From the NCBI GenBank assembly GCA_017427185.1, contig JAFRTJ010000006.1, forward strand, positions 1 through 64,000: 64,000 nt of DNA, given 5' to 3'. Shown in pieces: positions 52,024 to 60,754 of this stretch (position 1 is its first letter; each line of letters opens with the position of its first letter). A program made the position numbers and the translations under genes. This DNA is from Bacteroidaceae bacterium. Lineage in GTDB: Bacteria; Bacteroidota; Bacteroidia; Bacteroidales; Bacteroidaceae. Under the pieces are notes generated by a model that had not been told where the DNA came from, ran no database searches, and saw nothing but the letters and a program-made list of their open reading frames with translations.

Positions 52024-52941
52024 ATGAAGAAATGTGATATAGCAGTTATTTTAACTTGTTTCAATAGGAAAAAACTTACGGTTGCCTCCTTGAGAAGTGT
52101 TTTTCAAGCTTGTACATTATATAACGAAAACTGCGACAGGCAATTGTCCTTATCTGTTTTTCTGACAGATGATGGATGTACGGATGGCACAGCAAATGCA
52201 GTTCTCTCAGAGTTCCCCAACGAAAATATTCATATTGTTCAAGGGACTGGTTCTTTATATTGGGCTGGCGGAATGCGTTTGGCATGGAAAGAGGCTCTGA
52301 AAGATAGGAGGAAATGGGATTTTTATCTTTTGATAAATGACGATACGATCTTATGTGACGATGCTTTTGTCGAATTGTTTCGGACTCATCAATATGTTGT
52401 TGAGCGTCATCATAAAGCGGGTTTATATTGTGGAACCTGTAGTAATTTTGAAGGTACAGCTTTCATCTTTGGAGGGAAAAAATACAGAAAAGGGTTATTT
52501 GGAAAAGCTATCACTGTTGTTCCTGATGGTACACCTCTCCCATGTTTTATGACCTGTGCAAATGTTCTGATGGTTTCAAGTAATGTGTTTGAAGCAGTGG
52601 GAATGCTTGACGAGTATTACACTCATACGAATGCTGATTGGGCCTATGGAATTGAGGCAGGTAGACATGGTTTTCCTGTATATGTGACAGGAAAAGTCTG
52701 TGGAATGTGTGAGAACGATCATCCTACAGAGATTATGGAAGGGAAGAAAATCATTTCTATGACTCTATCCGAACGCAAGGCTTTTTTCGCACATCCCTTA
52801 AGAGGTACTAAAGATCGATTGTATTTTATGTGGAAATATAGTAAAATACGTTTCTTCGCATTGTTCTTTGCTCGGAAATTGAATATTTATTTCCCTCGTA
52901 TTTACTATCGATTAATTCCCTATCGCCCAAGCGAATCGTAA
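52024..52941 (+). CDS. Glycosyltransferase family 2
   Basis: 305 residues from the ATG at 52024; a GTG at 52003 overlapping the previous stop is an alternative. Marks are CDIAVILTCFNRKKLTVASLRSV, FLTDDGCTDGTANAV, YWAGGMRLAWKEAL, FYLLINDDTILC (DxD) and DWAYGIEAGRHGF. Closest in style to rhamnosyl or galactofuranosyl transferases. Last gene of the plus-strand polysaccharide operon. Confidence 0.87.
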   Translation: MKKCDIAVILTCFNRKKLTVASLRSVFQACTLYNENCDRQLSLSVFLTDDGCTDGTANAVLSEFPNENIHIVQGTGSLYWAGGMRLAWKEALKDRRKWDFYLLINDDTILCDDAFVELFRTHQYVVERHHKAGLYCGTCSNFEGTAFIFGGKKYRKGLFGKAITVVPDGTPLPCFMTCANVLMVSSNVFEAVGMLDEYYTHTNADWAYGIEAGRHGFPVYVTGKVCGMCENDHPTEIMEGKKIISMTLSERKAFFAHPLRGTKDRLYFMWKYSKIRFFALFFARKLNIYFPRIYYRLIPYRPSES

Positions 52942-52975
52942 AACATCTTCTGGCAAAAGTTTCTGTGGATTAGGC

Positions 52976-53785
52976 TTACCTTCTCTGATATACCCTTATC
53001 CAGTCAAAGCGTGTCTCAAAGGTCTTTCTCGTGTTGGGATAGGGTAGGGCCTTCCAGCGGCCATTTCCTACAGCCTGGTTAAGGATGAGGAAAAACGGAT
53101 AGTCGAAAGTCCAGGCTCCTTCCTCAAGTAGTTTCTTGTCGTTAGGTTTCTTGTAAATGTCTGTTGTTTTGCCGTCCACAGTCCATAGTACATATTCTGG
53201 AGTCCATTCGATGCCATAGATATGCCATTTCCTTACATCTACATTCTTGCTGAAGCTATTTTTCAGTCCGTGTTTTGGATGCTTCTGAGTGTACTGAGAG
53301 TGAATGGTATGTGATGCTTTCTTTTGGTTACTGAACACTTCCACGATATCTATCTCGCCATAGAGGTCATCGCGCTGGCTGTGAGTCTTGAACATCCATG
53401 CAGCAGGGAAGTTGCCTGGAATGAAATTGGTTTTCATGCGCACCTCCACCTTGCCATACTGAAATTCAAACTTGTCCATCGTGTTTACGCCACCAGTCAG
53501 CATCTTTGCTGTATCGGTCGGTTCCCACTTGTTGGGAATAGCACGACACACCAAAGAACCTTTCTTTATAAAGACCACTTTGTCTGACTGGCTGTTCCAG
53601 CGTGCCCACTGGCTGGGGTTACGTTTAGCACGGTTCCACTTTGCCGGGTCAGGTTGACTACCATTAGGCAGGCTGAATTCGTCGCTGAACACTAATTTCC
53701 ATTCAGAATTTTGAGCCTTTAATGGAGTGGTGTTGACAGAAAGGATCATCCACCCTATAACCATCAAAAGTATATTGCTTTTCAT
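52976..53785 (-). CDS. GH16 glycoside hydrolase, secreted
   Basis: 269 residues from the ATG at 53785, with a signal peptide ending near PLKAQ. The jelly-roll GH16 fold is marked by LVFSDEFSLPNGSQPDPAKWN, the catalytic ExDxxE in GEIDIVEVFS, HIYGIEWTPEYVLWTVDG and FFLILNQAVGNG. GH16 members cleave beta-1,3 or beta-1,4 glucans and galactans. Its start overlaps the stop of the ATP-grasp gene, so it likely belongs to the polysaccharide locus, trimming or releasing polymer. Confidence 0.92.
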   Translation of the reverse strand: MKSNILLMVIGWMILSVNTTPLKAQNSEWKLVFSDEFSLPNGSQPDPAKWNRAKRNPSQWARWNSQSDKVVFIKKGSLVCRAIPNKWEPTDTAKMLTGGVNTMDKFEFQYGKVEVRMKTNFIPGNFPAAWMFKTHSQRDDLYGEIDIVEVFSNQKKASHTIHSQYTQKHPKHGLKNSFSKNVDVRKWHIYGIEWTPEYVLWTVDGKTTDIYKKPNDKKLLEEGAWTFDYPFFLILNQAVGNGRWKALPYPNTRKTFETRFDWIRVYQRR

Positions 53786-54687
53786 GATTCTGTTTTGGGG
53801 ATACATACTCGTTTTCCCATCTCAAGTAAATATGTGGGCTTGTAATAGTTCATCATGCCGCCTAATGAGGTGAAAGTAAGCTCTCCAAAAAAAACTTTCC
53901 CGTTTACCTCGTAAAGGTCAACTCTTACCTGCGGAAAAGGCTTTGAGAGGGTAGCGGCAATGTCGATCATTTCGGTAAGGCATTGTGGACGTTGCATTGG
54001 GATGCTTGCTATATGAAGATGCTTGGTAGGAAGCATTTGTTCTGGATGGAAGTTCCATTCCAAATCATAGCAGGATGCGGTGGCATGTACGCCATCTGAC
54101 TGACGTTCTGATATAACAAGGAAAGAAAAAGGCTCCCCATTAAAACACCATATCTTATAGTCTGTCAATGAAGTTTCATTCTCACCACAAGGCAATAGTT
54201 CCTCTGCCAGAATCATAGGCTTGATGTCGCGGTATTGTGGTTCGCCAGACAAAGCGCCAATGTGCTTTGCATCAAGCCAGTCCTGAAGGCGGGTACGTAG
54301 CTCTTTCCAATTCTCATCGCCCATTTTCGCTTTGTCTATCTTTATGTTAGTTCCTTTTCCATCGCCGTTATTGGCTTTCAGAATGAATCGTTGAGGTAGC
54401 TCGTCAAAAGGAATGTCCTCTACACGTTTCCATGCACCGTGCAGTGGAATCAACACAGACTCCAAGCCACATGCCTTCACATAATCGCGGACCCTGTATT
54501 TGTCTGCCATCTGTGTCCAGAGAGAGGTGTCGTCAAATAGTTTCTGGTATAATATCTTTTCGTTCAGATCCTTCGGATGCTTGAGATTGGGCAACCGTCC
54601 GAAACGCAGGAAATAGCGTAGCTTTACTGTAAAGACAGGAAATTTTTCTACTATACTTTCTGCAAAGCGCTGTATTACTTTATTCAT
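53782..54687 (-). CDS. TupA-like ATP-grasp protein 2
   Basis: 301 residues. Shares with the protein at 47201-48130 the ADKYRVRxYVKxCGL motif, FILKANNGDGKGTNIKIDK, AEELLPC, DYKIWCFNGEPFSF and PQVRVDLYEVNGKVFFGELTFTS. The same comment on amide-bond formation applies. It is 18 bases after a GT2 gene and overlaps the GH16 gene. Confidence 0.82.
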   Translation of the reverse strand: MNKVIQRFAESIVEKFPVFTVKLRYFLRFGRLPNLKHPKDLNEKILYQKLFDDTSLWTQMADKYRVRDYVKACGLESVLIPLHGAWKRVEDIPFDELPQRFILKANNGDGKGTNIKIDKAKMGDENWKELRTRLQDWLDAKHIGALSGEPQYRDIKPMILAEELLPCGENETSLTDYKIWCFNGEPFSFLVISERQSDGVHATASCYDLEWNFHPEQMLPTKHLHIASIPMQRPQCLTEMIDIAATLSKPFPQVRVDLYEVNGKVFFGELTFTSLGGMMNYYKPTYLLEMGKRVCIPKTES

Positions 54688-54705
54688 GTGAATAGAAGGA
54701 AATTC

Positions 54706-55491
54706 CTACCTGCGGATGTTGGCAATCCAGTTGATTGCCCTTTTGGTCAGGTAGGTGGGCATGAATACGAGGAAAAGATATAGATAGGAGAAGGGGACCG
54801 AGTATCCGAAAACGAACTGATACACTTTGGCGTTGTATTTGATAAGTTTCAGTTTTTTGCTGCTGATGCCTTCAGGAGTTCGGCGATAGATAGCTAGGGG
54901 TTCCACCATGCCGTATGCCGTCTTGCATTTCTTCATAATGGTCAGGAAGAGTGCCCAATCCTGACGTTTGCGAATGGTGGGCATGAAGAACTTTCCGTAT
55001 ATCGTAGTATCGTAGATGGCAGTCAGACAACCTATCTTGTTGTCGTGTTTCAGGTCTGACAGGCTTAGGCGGGAAGGGGCAATGACGATACCTTTATGTT
55101 CGTCATCAGGACCGCAAACCAGGTAGCTGGAGAAACAAAGGCAACATTGGTGTTTCTGCATGTATGCAACCTGCTTCGCCAATTTTTCAGGAAACCAGCG
55201 GTCATCGCTATCACAGAAGGCGATGTATCGTCCGCGAGCTTCCTTGATGCTGTTGTTTCTTGCATATCCAGGGCCGTTGTTCTCAGGCATCAGGAAAATG
55301 CGAACGCGCTTGTCTCGCTCTGCATAGCTTTGCAGCAGTTCCAGAATCTCTGGATCCGTGGAATGATCGTCCGTGATGAGCAGTTCCAGATTCTTGTAGG
55401 TTTGGCTCAGTATACTCTCTATGCTCGCGCCAATATATCTACTGGCGTTATAAGTCGGCATGATGACAGATACCAAGTCTTTCTTCTTCAT
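54706..55491 (-). CDS. Glycosyltransferase family 2
   Basis: 261 residues: LVSVIMPTYNASRYIGASIESILSQTYKNLELLITDDHSTD, GPGYARNNSIKEARGRYIAFCDSDDRWFPEKL (DxD), then RKRQDWALFLTIMKK. Classic GT2 architecture with a hydrophobic C-terminal helix (FSYLYLFLVFMPTYL). First gene of the convergent minus-strand polysaccharide operon, with its own -7 box. Confidence 0.92.
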   Translation of the reverse strand: MKKKDLVSVIMPTYNASRYIGASIESILSQTYKNLELLITDDHSTDPEILELLQSYAERDKRVRIFLMPENNGPGYARNNSIKEARGRYIAFCDSDDRWFPEKLAKQVAYMQKHQCCLCFSSYLVCGPDDEHKGIVIAPSRLSLSDLKHDNKIGCLTAIYDTTIYGKFFMPTIRKRQDWALFLTIMKKCKTAYGMVEPLAIYRRTPEGISSKKLKLIKYNAKVYQFVFGYSVPFSYLYLFLVFMPTYLTKRAINWIANIRR

Positions 55492-55517
55492 TGCGCGTGT
55501 TTTATATTAAAAACGTG

Positions 55518-55525
55518 CAAAGGTA
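55518..55525 (-). promoter_or_regulatory. -7 box (TACCTTTG) of the minus-strand GT operon
   Basis: The minus strand reads TACCTTTG 27 bases before the start at 55491. Confidence 0.6.
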
Positions 55526-55589
55526 GAAAAAATTGTGTAGCTGGGCAAGAAAATTTCATCTTTCTTTGTCTATTAGTTGGAAATCCCAT

Positions 55590-58250
55590 TTATGGCATCG
55601 TTTTCATGTGAACGTCCCGTTGTGGGAATGGGATCTCTATGTTGTTTTCATTCAGTGTGTTGTAGATGATTTCCTTGACACGTGATGTCAGCATGATTTT
55701 CTCCTCTACCAGCATCCAAATGCAAACCAACAGGTCCACAGAACTCTCTCCAAAGTCGGAAAACATGATGTTGACGGGTGTGTTCACATTGGTAATGTAC
55801 TTGCCGGCAGCATTTCGTTCCTTGCAAATGGGAGCAATGGCATCTGTGAGCAGTTGCCGCACCTGCTGGATGTCGGATCCGTAAGCCACACCAATGGGAA
55901 TCTTGATGAGTTCGTAGCGGTGGTTGCGGGTTAGGTTCTTGAAGTTCTTGCTGAAGAGGGCGCTGTTGAGGAAAGAGATGACGGAGCCGTCGGCTGTCAC
56001 GATTTGCGTACTCTGATATGTGATGCTTTCCACCTTACCACTGATACCGTCGCATACGATATAGTCACCCACGTGCAAGCGTCCTGCCATCAGGTTGATG
56101 CCATAGAAGAAGTTCTCCAGGATACTTTGCATGGCGAATCCCAAACCTGTTGCCAAACCTGCGCTCACGATAGAGATGCCACTCTTGGGGACCTCCAGAA
56201 TGACGAGCGATATGATGATGTAGAGGCCCCAACAGATGATGCCTATGATGTTGCGTGCCAACGTCAGGTTGTAGGTCTGGTTATCTTTGATCGTCTTGCG
56301 GCGGAAGTAGCTGTAGAAGCTGCAGATGATGTAGTTGAGATAGCGGAAAACAAACCATAGCGCAACTACCACGCAGATGCGGTAGAGTGAGATGCGTATG
56401 AGGTTGGTCTGATGTACGATGTCCATAAAGAAGATACGGTGGCAGATGCTCGTCATCTCGAAAGTCTTGGCAGCCCAGTAAATGCTCACCAATACGGAGG
56501 CAACTGCAAAGATGGGTACCAAGGTGCGGTTGAAGAGGTCGTAGAACCAGGTCTGGGTGACGTATTCGCCGCGTTGCATCTTGTCCAACATGATTTTCAC
56601 ATCTGCGCTGATGTCCTTTCCTGCTTCCTCTTTTTTCTTAAGGTCAGGACGCACGTGATAGATCAGGTATTTCTTCTCGAACATTTCCATCAAGTCATAC
56701 ATGCATGTGATGGTCATGATGGCAGCCAATTGGAATGTCCACCACACCATTACCTGCACAGCCAGCAGGCAGTAACCTGTCCAGGCGGCAAGAGTGGAGA
56801 TGATCATGGCGGCTGTAGTCAGGTGGCTGTACACCACGTCCAGCAAAGGCAGACCTTCCCTATGCCGCTTCGACAGCACCAGTTGCCAGATGGTGAATCC
56901 CAAGAGGATGGGAGGGAAGATGAGATTCACGATGGCGTTGGGAATCAGTACGATGCGGAACAGGATGACGATGAAGGCCAGCAGCATCAAGGGCATATAG
57001 ATGATGGCGGCGTGACGCATCTGCTCATCTTTCAGTCGGATGAAGAGACTCAAGAAGATGACTTCCAAGAGCCAAGCCATGTTGATGATGAGGCGTGTGC
57101 CCATCTGGATGAAGTTGCGGTCGGTAAAGGTGCGTACCACCATCACGATGATGGCGAAGAGAGCGATGCCAACCACGTTGTTGAGCATTTCGCGCTTCAG
57201 CCGGAAATCCTTGCCTCGCCATTTCTTAGGCAACAGCCACCTCAGGGCAACGTAGCTCAGCACCCAGGCGATAGCGAGGTACATTACGAGGAACACGCTG
57301 ATGAAGAGGACGGAAGCACCACGCCATTCCGAGTAGATGGCACTATGGCCGGCAAAGGGCTTGTACTTGGTCTCCCATGCACGTTCGGCTCGACGGGTTT
57401 GCATCGGCAGGGTGAAAAGCATGGAGAAGTAGTTGCTGCTCCCATTCTTGAAGATGTTGTCCTGCAGAATCTTATATCGGCTTTGGGCGAACGCGTTGAG
57501 TTCCAGCACCTTAGTCCTCACGCTCTTGTAGTACGAGTTTTCCGCCTCCATGCTCTCCAGGAATTTCTGCAGGTTGTTTCGAATGATTTCAGCGTATCTC
57601 AGGCAGGCGATTCTGTCCTTCAACGGCTCCCCTGTCAGATAGAGAGGCAAGTTGGGCTCTTCGTCCTCAGTTTCTTCCTCGCTGATATTCTCGTTAGGCA
57701 GCGAAGGCATCATGCTGGCGGTCAGGGTAGTGTCGACGGGTTTCGTGACATCCGTCTTGTTGGAAAGCGAGTCGATGGCTTGCAGCAGAATGCTGTCGTT
57801 GGCGCTGAGCACGCTGTCGTTATCAGCGATGATGGGAGGCATGCTCTTAAGCGAGACGATCAGCGAGTCGTAGCGCTCCAGCTCAATCTTCAAGCCAGCG
57901 ATGATCTTGTCGTATTGATTCATCTTGCCGTTCTGGTTGTTCAGCTCAGAGAACAGGTTGATCGCTTGCTGGCAGGCATAAGCCATGTCGAAGGTGTTCT
58001 CTGTCGTCTGCGAATAGAGCATCAGGCTTATCTGCTCGCATTTGTGCATGTAGTTCACCAGCCGCTGATGCTGCGTCGCGCCCTGCTGCTCATACATCGC
58101 CATGAATTGCTTCTGCTTCTCGTAGCTCATCTGTAGCTCAGCCCTCAGCACGCCCAGCGTCCTGGCCAAGTCTTTCTCTCTCAGCACAGCTGGACTTTGT
58201 GTCACACACAGTATCGTCAGCAATATCGCCAGTATCCTTCTTGTCTTCAT
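55590..58250 (-). CDS. Large MscS-family mechanosensitive channel
   Basis: 886 residues with a signal peptide, a long periplasmic part with coiled coil (about residues 30-290), then many membrane helices. The MscS core is near the end: ISIVSAGLATGLGFAMQSILENFFYGINLMAGRLHVGDYIVCDGISGKVESI, with the Gly/Ala-rich pore helix, followed by the cytoplasmic beta domain (SVISFLNSALFSKNFKN). It opens under membrane tension to release solutes. It resembles the large MscK/MscM-like forms. Confidence 0.93.
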   Translation of the reverse strand: MKTRRILAILLTILCVTQSPAVLREKDLARTLGVLRAELQMSYEKQKQFMAMYEQQGATQHQRLVNYMHKCEQISLMLYSQTTENTFDMAYACQQAINLFSELNNQNGKMNQYDKIIAGLKIELERYDSLIVSLKSMPPIIADNDSVLSANDSILLQAIDSLSNKTDVTKPVDTTLTASMMPSLPNENISEEETEDEEPNLPLYLTGEPLKDRIACLRYAEIIRNNLQKFLESMEAENSYYKSVRTKVLELNAFAQSRYKILQDNIFKNGSSNYFSMLFTLPMQTRRAERAWETKYKPFAGHSAIYSEWRGASVLFISVFLVMYLAIAWVLSYVALRWLLPKKWRGKDFRLKREMLNNVVGIALFAIIVMVVRTFTDRNFIQMGTRLIINMAWLLEVIFLSLFIRLKDEQMRHAAIIYMPLMLLAFIVILFRIVLIPNAIVNLIFPPILLGFTIWQLVLSKRHREGLPLLDVVYSHLTTAAMIISTLAAWTGYCLLAVQVMVWWTFQLAAIMTITCMYDLMEMFEKKYLIYHVRPDLKKKEEAGKDISADVKIMLDKMQRGEYVTQTWFYDLFNRTLVPIFAVASVLVSIYWAAKTFEMTSICHRIFFMDIVHQTNLIRISLYRICVVVALWFVFRYLNYIICSFYSYFRRKTIKDNQTYNLTLARNIIGIICWGLYIIISLVILEVPKSGISIVSAGLATGLGFAMQSILENFFYGINLMAGRLHVGDYIVCDGISGKVESITYQSTQIVTADGSVISFLNSALFSKNFKNLTRNHRYELIKIPIGVAYGSDIQQVRQLLTDAIAPICKERNAAGKYITNVNTPVNIMFSDFGESSVDLLVCIWMLVEEKIMLTSRVKEIIYNTLNENNIEIPFPQRDVHMKTMP

Positions 58251-58328
58251 AGATTCCTCCAGATTTCTTTCGACTTTTTTTAATTAATGTTACAAAGGTA
58301 CACAATAATTCTTTTTTGGGAAAACTTT

Positions 58329-58360
58329 TTTGCCTATTTAGAAAAAAACATGTATTTTTG
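58329..58360 (+). promoter_or_regulatory. Promoter (TTTG, 20-base spacer, TATTTTTG)
   Basis: TTTG at 58329-58332 and TATTTTTG at 58353-58360 lie 24 bases before the ATG at 58385. Confidence 0.6.
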
Positions 58361-58384
58361 CTTGGAATTCTAAGGACAACAGCT

Positions 58385-59221
58385 ATGAAAGAAAGAATGT
58401 TTCATTTTATTTTAGCCCTCGCTTTCGTCGCCTCATCGTTTGCTGAGACCCGCATCACAGGCGTGGTGCGCAGCGAGGGAGTGCCTGTGGCAGACGCTAT
58501 CGTGATGGAGATCAACAAGGATCATCGTATTCTCCACCAGACGCGTACAGATTCCCAGGGACGCTACAGCATCCTGTTCACCCATCCGGAAAAGAACTCC
58601 ATTCGAGTGCTGGCGGCTGGATACTATCCCATTACCCATAAATTGCGCGAGTTCACACAAGTTACCGTCAACCTCACTCCCAGGGAGCATTCTGTCAACT
58701 ACGACACGCTGCCTGGCCGCCATAAGGGCATCCAGAGCAACAAACTGTTTGTGGGTCGCGTGGGCGATGGGACACGCCCCCAAATCTCACGCCTCGAGAT
58801 GGTGTCTGACACCCTGTTCAGCTTCATCGTGCCCCTTCGTGTGGATGCGCTGGTCGATGATTATCGCGCTGGACGCAACATGATGTTCCTGGGCGATGGA
58901 GACGAACTGCTTCTCAATGCACGCAATGGTATGGACGTCAAGCCGATAGAGGGGGACCCTGAGGATATCTCCGACAAGATTCGCCCCATCAATCACAACG
59001 TCCAGATTGTTCATGGGCAGACGCCCAACGTATACACCAACAATTACGTCTATCCCCGTTTCCTCATCTCTCGCAACGAGCTGTTTTCGCTCATCGAGAA
59101 TGCCAGCCGAGTGCGCCGCATTGCTTTCGACACCGTTCATGCCGACAACTACTGGCTGCTCTATCCCTCCGATGATTTCGAGTCTGAGCTTCATCGGATT
59201 GTCTATAAATTGATGAAGTAG
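58385..59221 (+). CDS. Secreted protein with carboxypeptidase-regulatory-like domain
   Basis: 278 residues from the ATG at 58385 with a signal peptide (ALAFVASSFAE). Residues about 20-95 match the carboxypeptidase regulatory-like beta-sandwich (ITGVVRSEGVPVADAIVME, RTDSQGRYSILF, VLAAGYYP). The rest, with VGDGTRPQISRLEMVSDTLFSFIVPLRVD and a conserved-looking C-terminus, was not recognised. Not a peptidase: only the accessory domain is present. No TonB receptor barrel follows. Surface or periplasmic. Confidence 0.7.
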   Translation: MKERMFHFILALAFVASSFAETRITGVVRSEGVPVADAIVMEINKDHRILHQTRTDSQGRYSILFTHPEKNSIRVLAAGYYPITHKLREFTQVTVNLTPREHSVNYDTLPGRHKGIQSNKLFVGRVGDGTRPQISRLEMVSDTLFSFIVPLRVDALVDDYRAGRNMMFLGDGDELLLNARNGMDVKPIEGDPEDISDKIRPINHNVQIVHGQTPNVYTNNYVYPRFLISRNELFSLIENASRVRRIAFDTVHADNYWLLYPSDDFESELHRIVYKLMK

Positions 59222-59249
59222 GGGAGGCATTACGGGCAGGCTCGAAAGA

Positions 59250-59325
59250 CAACGTGTTGAGTCTGCGGTTTCAACGTGTTGAGTTTGCCATTTCAACGTG
59301 TTGTGTTTGCGGTTTCAACGTGTTG
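59250..59325. repeat. 22-bp repeat array C (core CAACGTGTTG)
   Basis: Four perfect cores at 59250, 59272, 59294 and 59316 are spaced exactly 22 bases. The 12-base intervals are similar to each other (for example AGTTTGCCATTT and TGTTTGCGGTTT). This is the reverse complement of the unit seen in arrays A and B. It occupies the 239-base gap after the gene ending at 59221. Confidence 0.9.
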
Positions 59326-59381
59326 TGTTTTCAGCTCACATTTTTTCCGCTGCTGCTTGTCGTGTTTTGAAAAAAAAGCCG

Positions 59382-59389
59382 TAACTTTG
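59382..59389 (+). promoter_or_regulatory. -7 box (TAACTTTG) of the PI-PLC gene
   Basis: TAACTTTG lies 71 bases before the ATG at 59461; no clear -33 box. Confidence 0.5.
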
Positions 59390-59460
59390 TGCGGATGAAT
59401 TGTGGCAAGGCGGAAATCAGTCCTCTGTCACAAAAATGAGATAACAACAGGAAGAAAAGA

Positions 59461-60705
59461 ATGAAGATGAGACACGTCAGGCAAGTCCTTGTGACCTTTT
59501 GGATGGTTTTGGCAAACTTGGGAGTGTGGGCCCAGCAGGCTGACATCAGCCTCGAGTACAGCGGTAACTGGATGGGGCGGATCCCAGACAACACCTTTGT
59601 GGCCGCAATTTCCATTCCAGGTTCCCACGATTCCTCGACAGGCAGCGGATGGGCGAGTGGCTACGAGGAACTGGGCGAGATGTTCGCCCGCACTCAGGAT
59701 CTCACCTTTGCTGAGCAATGGAGCATCGGCATTCGTGCTTTCGACATGCGTCCTTGCGTCCATCAGGATCACTTGAATCTCAATCATGGCATCTGCGCCA
59801 CCATACTTCGTTTCGACGAAGTGCTCTTCCAGTTGCGTGATTCTCTAATCGCCAATCCTTCGGAGTTCATCATTATCCACCTGAACCACGAGACTGACGG
59901 CGACTTGGTCAGCGACCCTAACCACGCTATCTACAACGCTCGTATTCAGGAATTGCTCAAGAGCGATGAACTGAAGGATTATATGGTTGACTTCAAGCGT
60001 ACCCTTCGTCTCTCAGATGTTCGCGGGAAAATCCTTGTCTTGAGTAGAGACAAGTATGCCTCTCAGCCTGTTGGCGGATTCCTCAACAACTGGACAGGAT
60101 CGGCCGACTGGTCGCGTCGCACGCAGGTAACGGTGACGGGGCCAGGAAACTCGTCTTCCAGGACTTCCTCCATCTATATTCAAGACTATTGGGAGACTTA
60201 CGAGCCAGGGACGATGGATATTAAGCTGAATGCCCTCCTGGAGTTGCTTAGATACGGCAGCACCCACAAGAACAGAGTGGCATCTTCTGTCGTCTGGTAC
60301 CTCAACTTTGCTTCTGCCTATTCAAAAGTGGGCGTTTTCAATGCATCGCTTAGTGAAGGCTATCGCGACAATGCGACTTATACGAACAAGGCAATCGCAG
60401 ATTATCTTGCTGATGAAAGTCACGTGGCAGGTCCCACAGGCATTATCTTGATGGATTATGTAGGAGTGGATGAATCGGCAGGTTATGCCACGATGGGTGC
60501 CTCGGCCGTAAAGGCAATCATTGCAAACAATTTCAAATATTTGGAAGACATGGGGCAGACATCTGTCGGTCAGCCTGATTCTGCGGTCAAGCGGACCCTT
60601 ATTGGCACCTACTCCCTTACTGGGATGAAATTGTCAACTCCTCAGCCTGGTTCCATCTGTATTTTCCGATACAGCGATGGCACCTGCCAGAAGGTCATGT
60701 TCTAA
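59461..60705 (+). CDS. PI-PLC X-domain phospholipase with T9SS tail
   Basis: 414 residues with a signal peptide ending GVWAQ. The phosphatidylinositol-specific phospholipase C barrel is marked by SIPGSHDSST (His56), GIRAFDMRPC and LNHGI (His109), the two catalytic histidines. The metal-independent bacterial enzymes cleave phosphatidylinositol or GPI anchors. The last 45 residues (IGTYSLTGMKLSTPQPGSICIF and on) look like a T9SS sorting tail, so the enzyme is likely exported to the surface or medium. Single gene with its own promoter, convergent with hisS. Confidence 0.9.
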   Translation: MKMRHVRQVLVTFWMVLANLGVWAQQADISLEYSGNWMGRIPDNTFVAAISIPGSHDSSTGSGWASGYEELGEMFARTQDLTFAEQWSIGIRAFDMRPCVHQDHLNLNHGICATILRFDEVLFQLRDSLIANPSEFIIIHLNHETDGDLVSDPNHAIYNARIQELLKSDELKDYMVDFKRTLRLSDVRGKILVLSRDKYASQPVGGFLNNWTGSADWSRRTQVTVTGPGNSSSRTSSIYIQDYWETYEPGTMDIKLNALLELLRYGSTHKNRVASSVVWYLNFASAYSKVGVFNASLSEGYRDNATYTNKAIADYLADESHVAGPTGIILMDYVGVDESAGYATMGASAVKAIIANNFKYLEDMGQTSVGQPDSAVKRTLIGTYSLTGMKLSTPQPGSICIFRYSDGTCQKVMF

Positions 60706-60723
60706 GAACAAATTCACTCTTTG

Positions 60724-60744
60724 CCCTCTCCAGTAAGAGAAGGG
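60724..60744. terminator. Weak hairpin between PI-PLC and hisS
   Basis: CCCTCTC pairs with GAGAAGGG with one bulge around a CAGTAA loop, in the 49-base gap of the convergent genes. Weak evidence. Confidence 0.35.
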
Positions 60745-60754
60745 AGATTCTATT

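Noticed and set aside
56412..58136. Long plus-strand open frame of 574 codons
   Set aside because: It lies fully antisense to the MscS channel gene, is rich in His, Asp and Gln in a pattern produced by the opposite coding strand, and has no recognisable domain.
59250..59325. CRISPR array
   Set aside because: Constant part is only about 10 bases, spacers are about 12 bases and similar to each other, and no cas gene is in the window.
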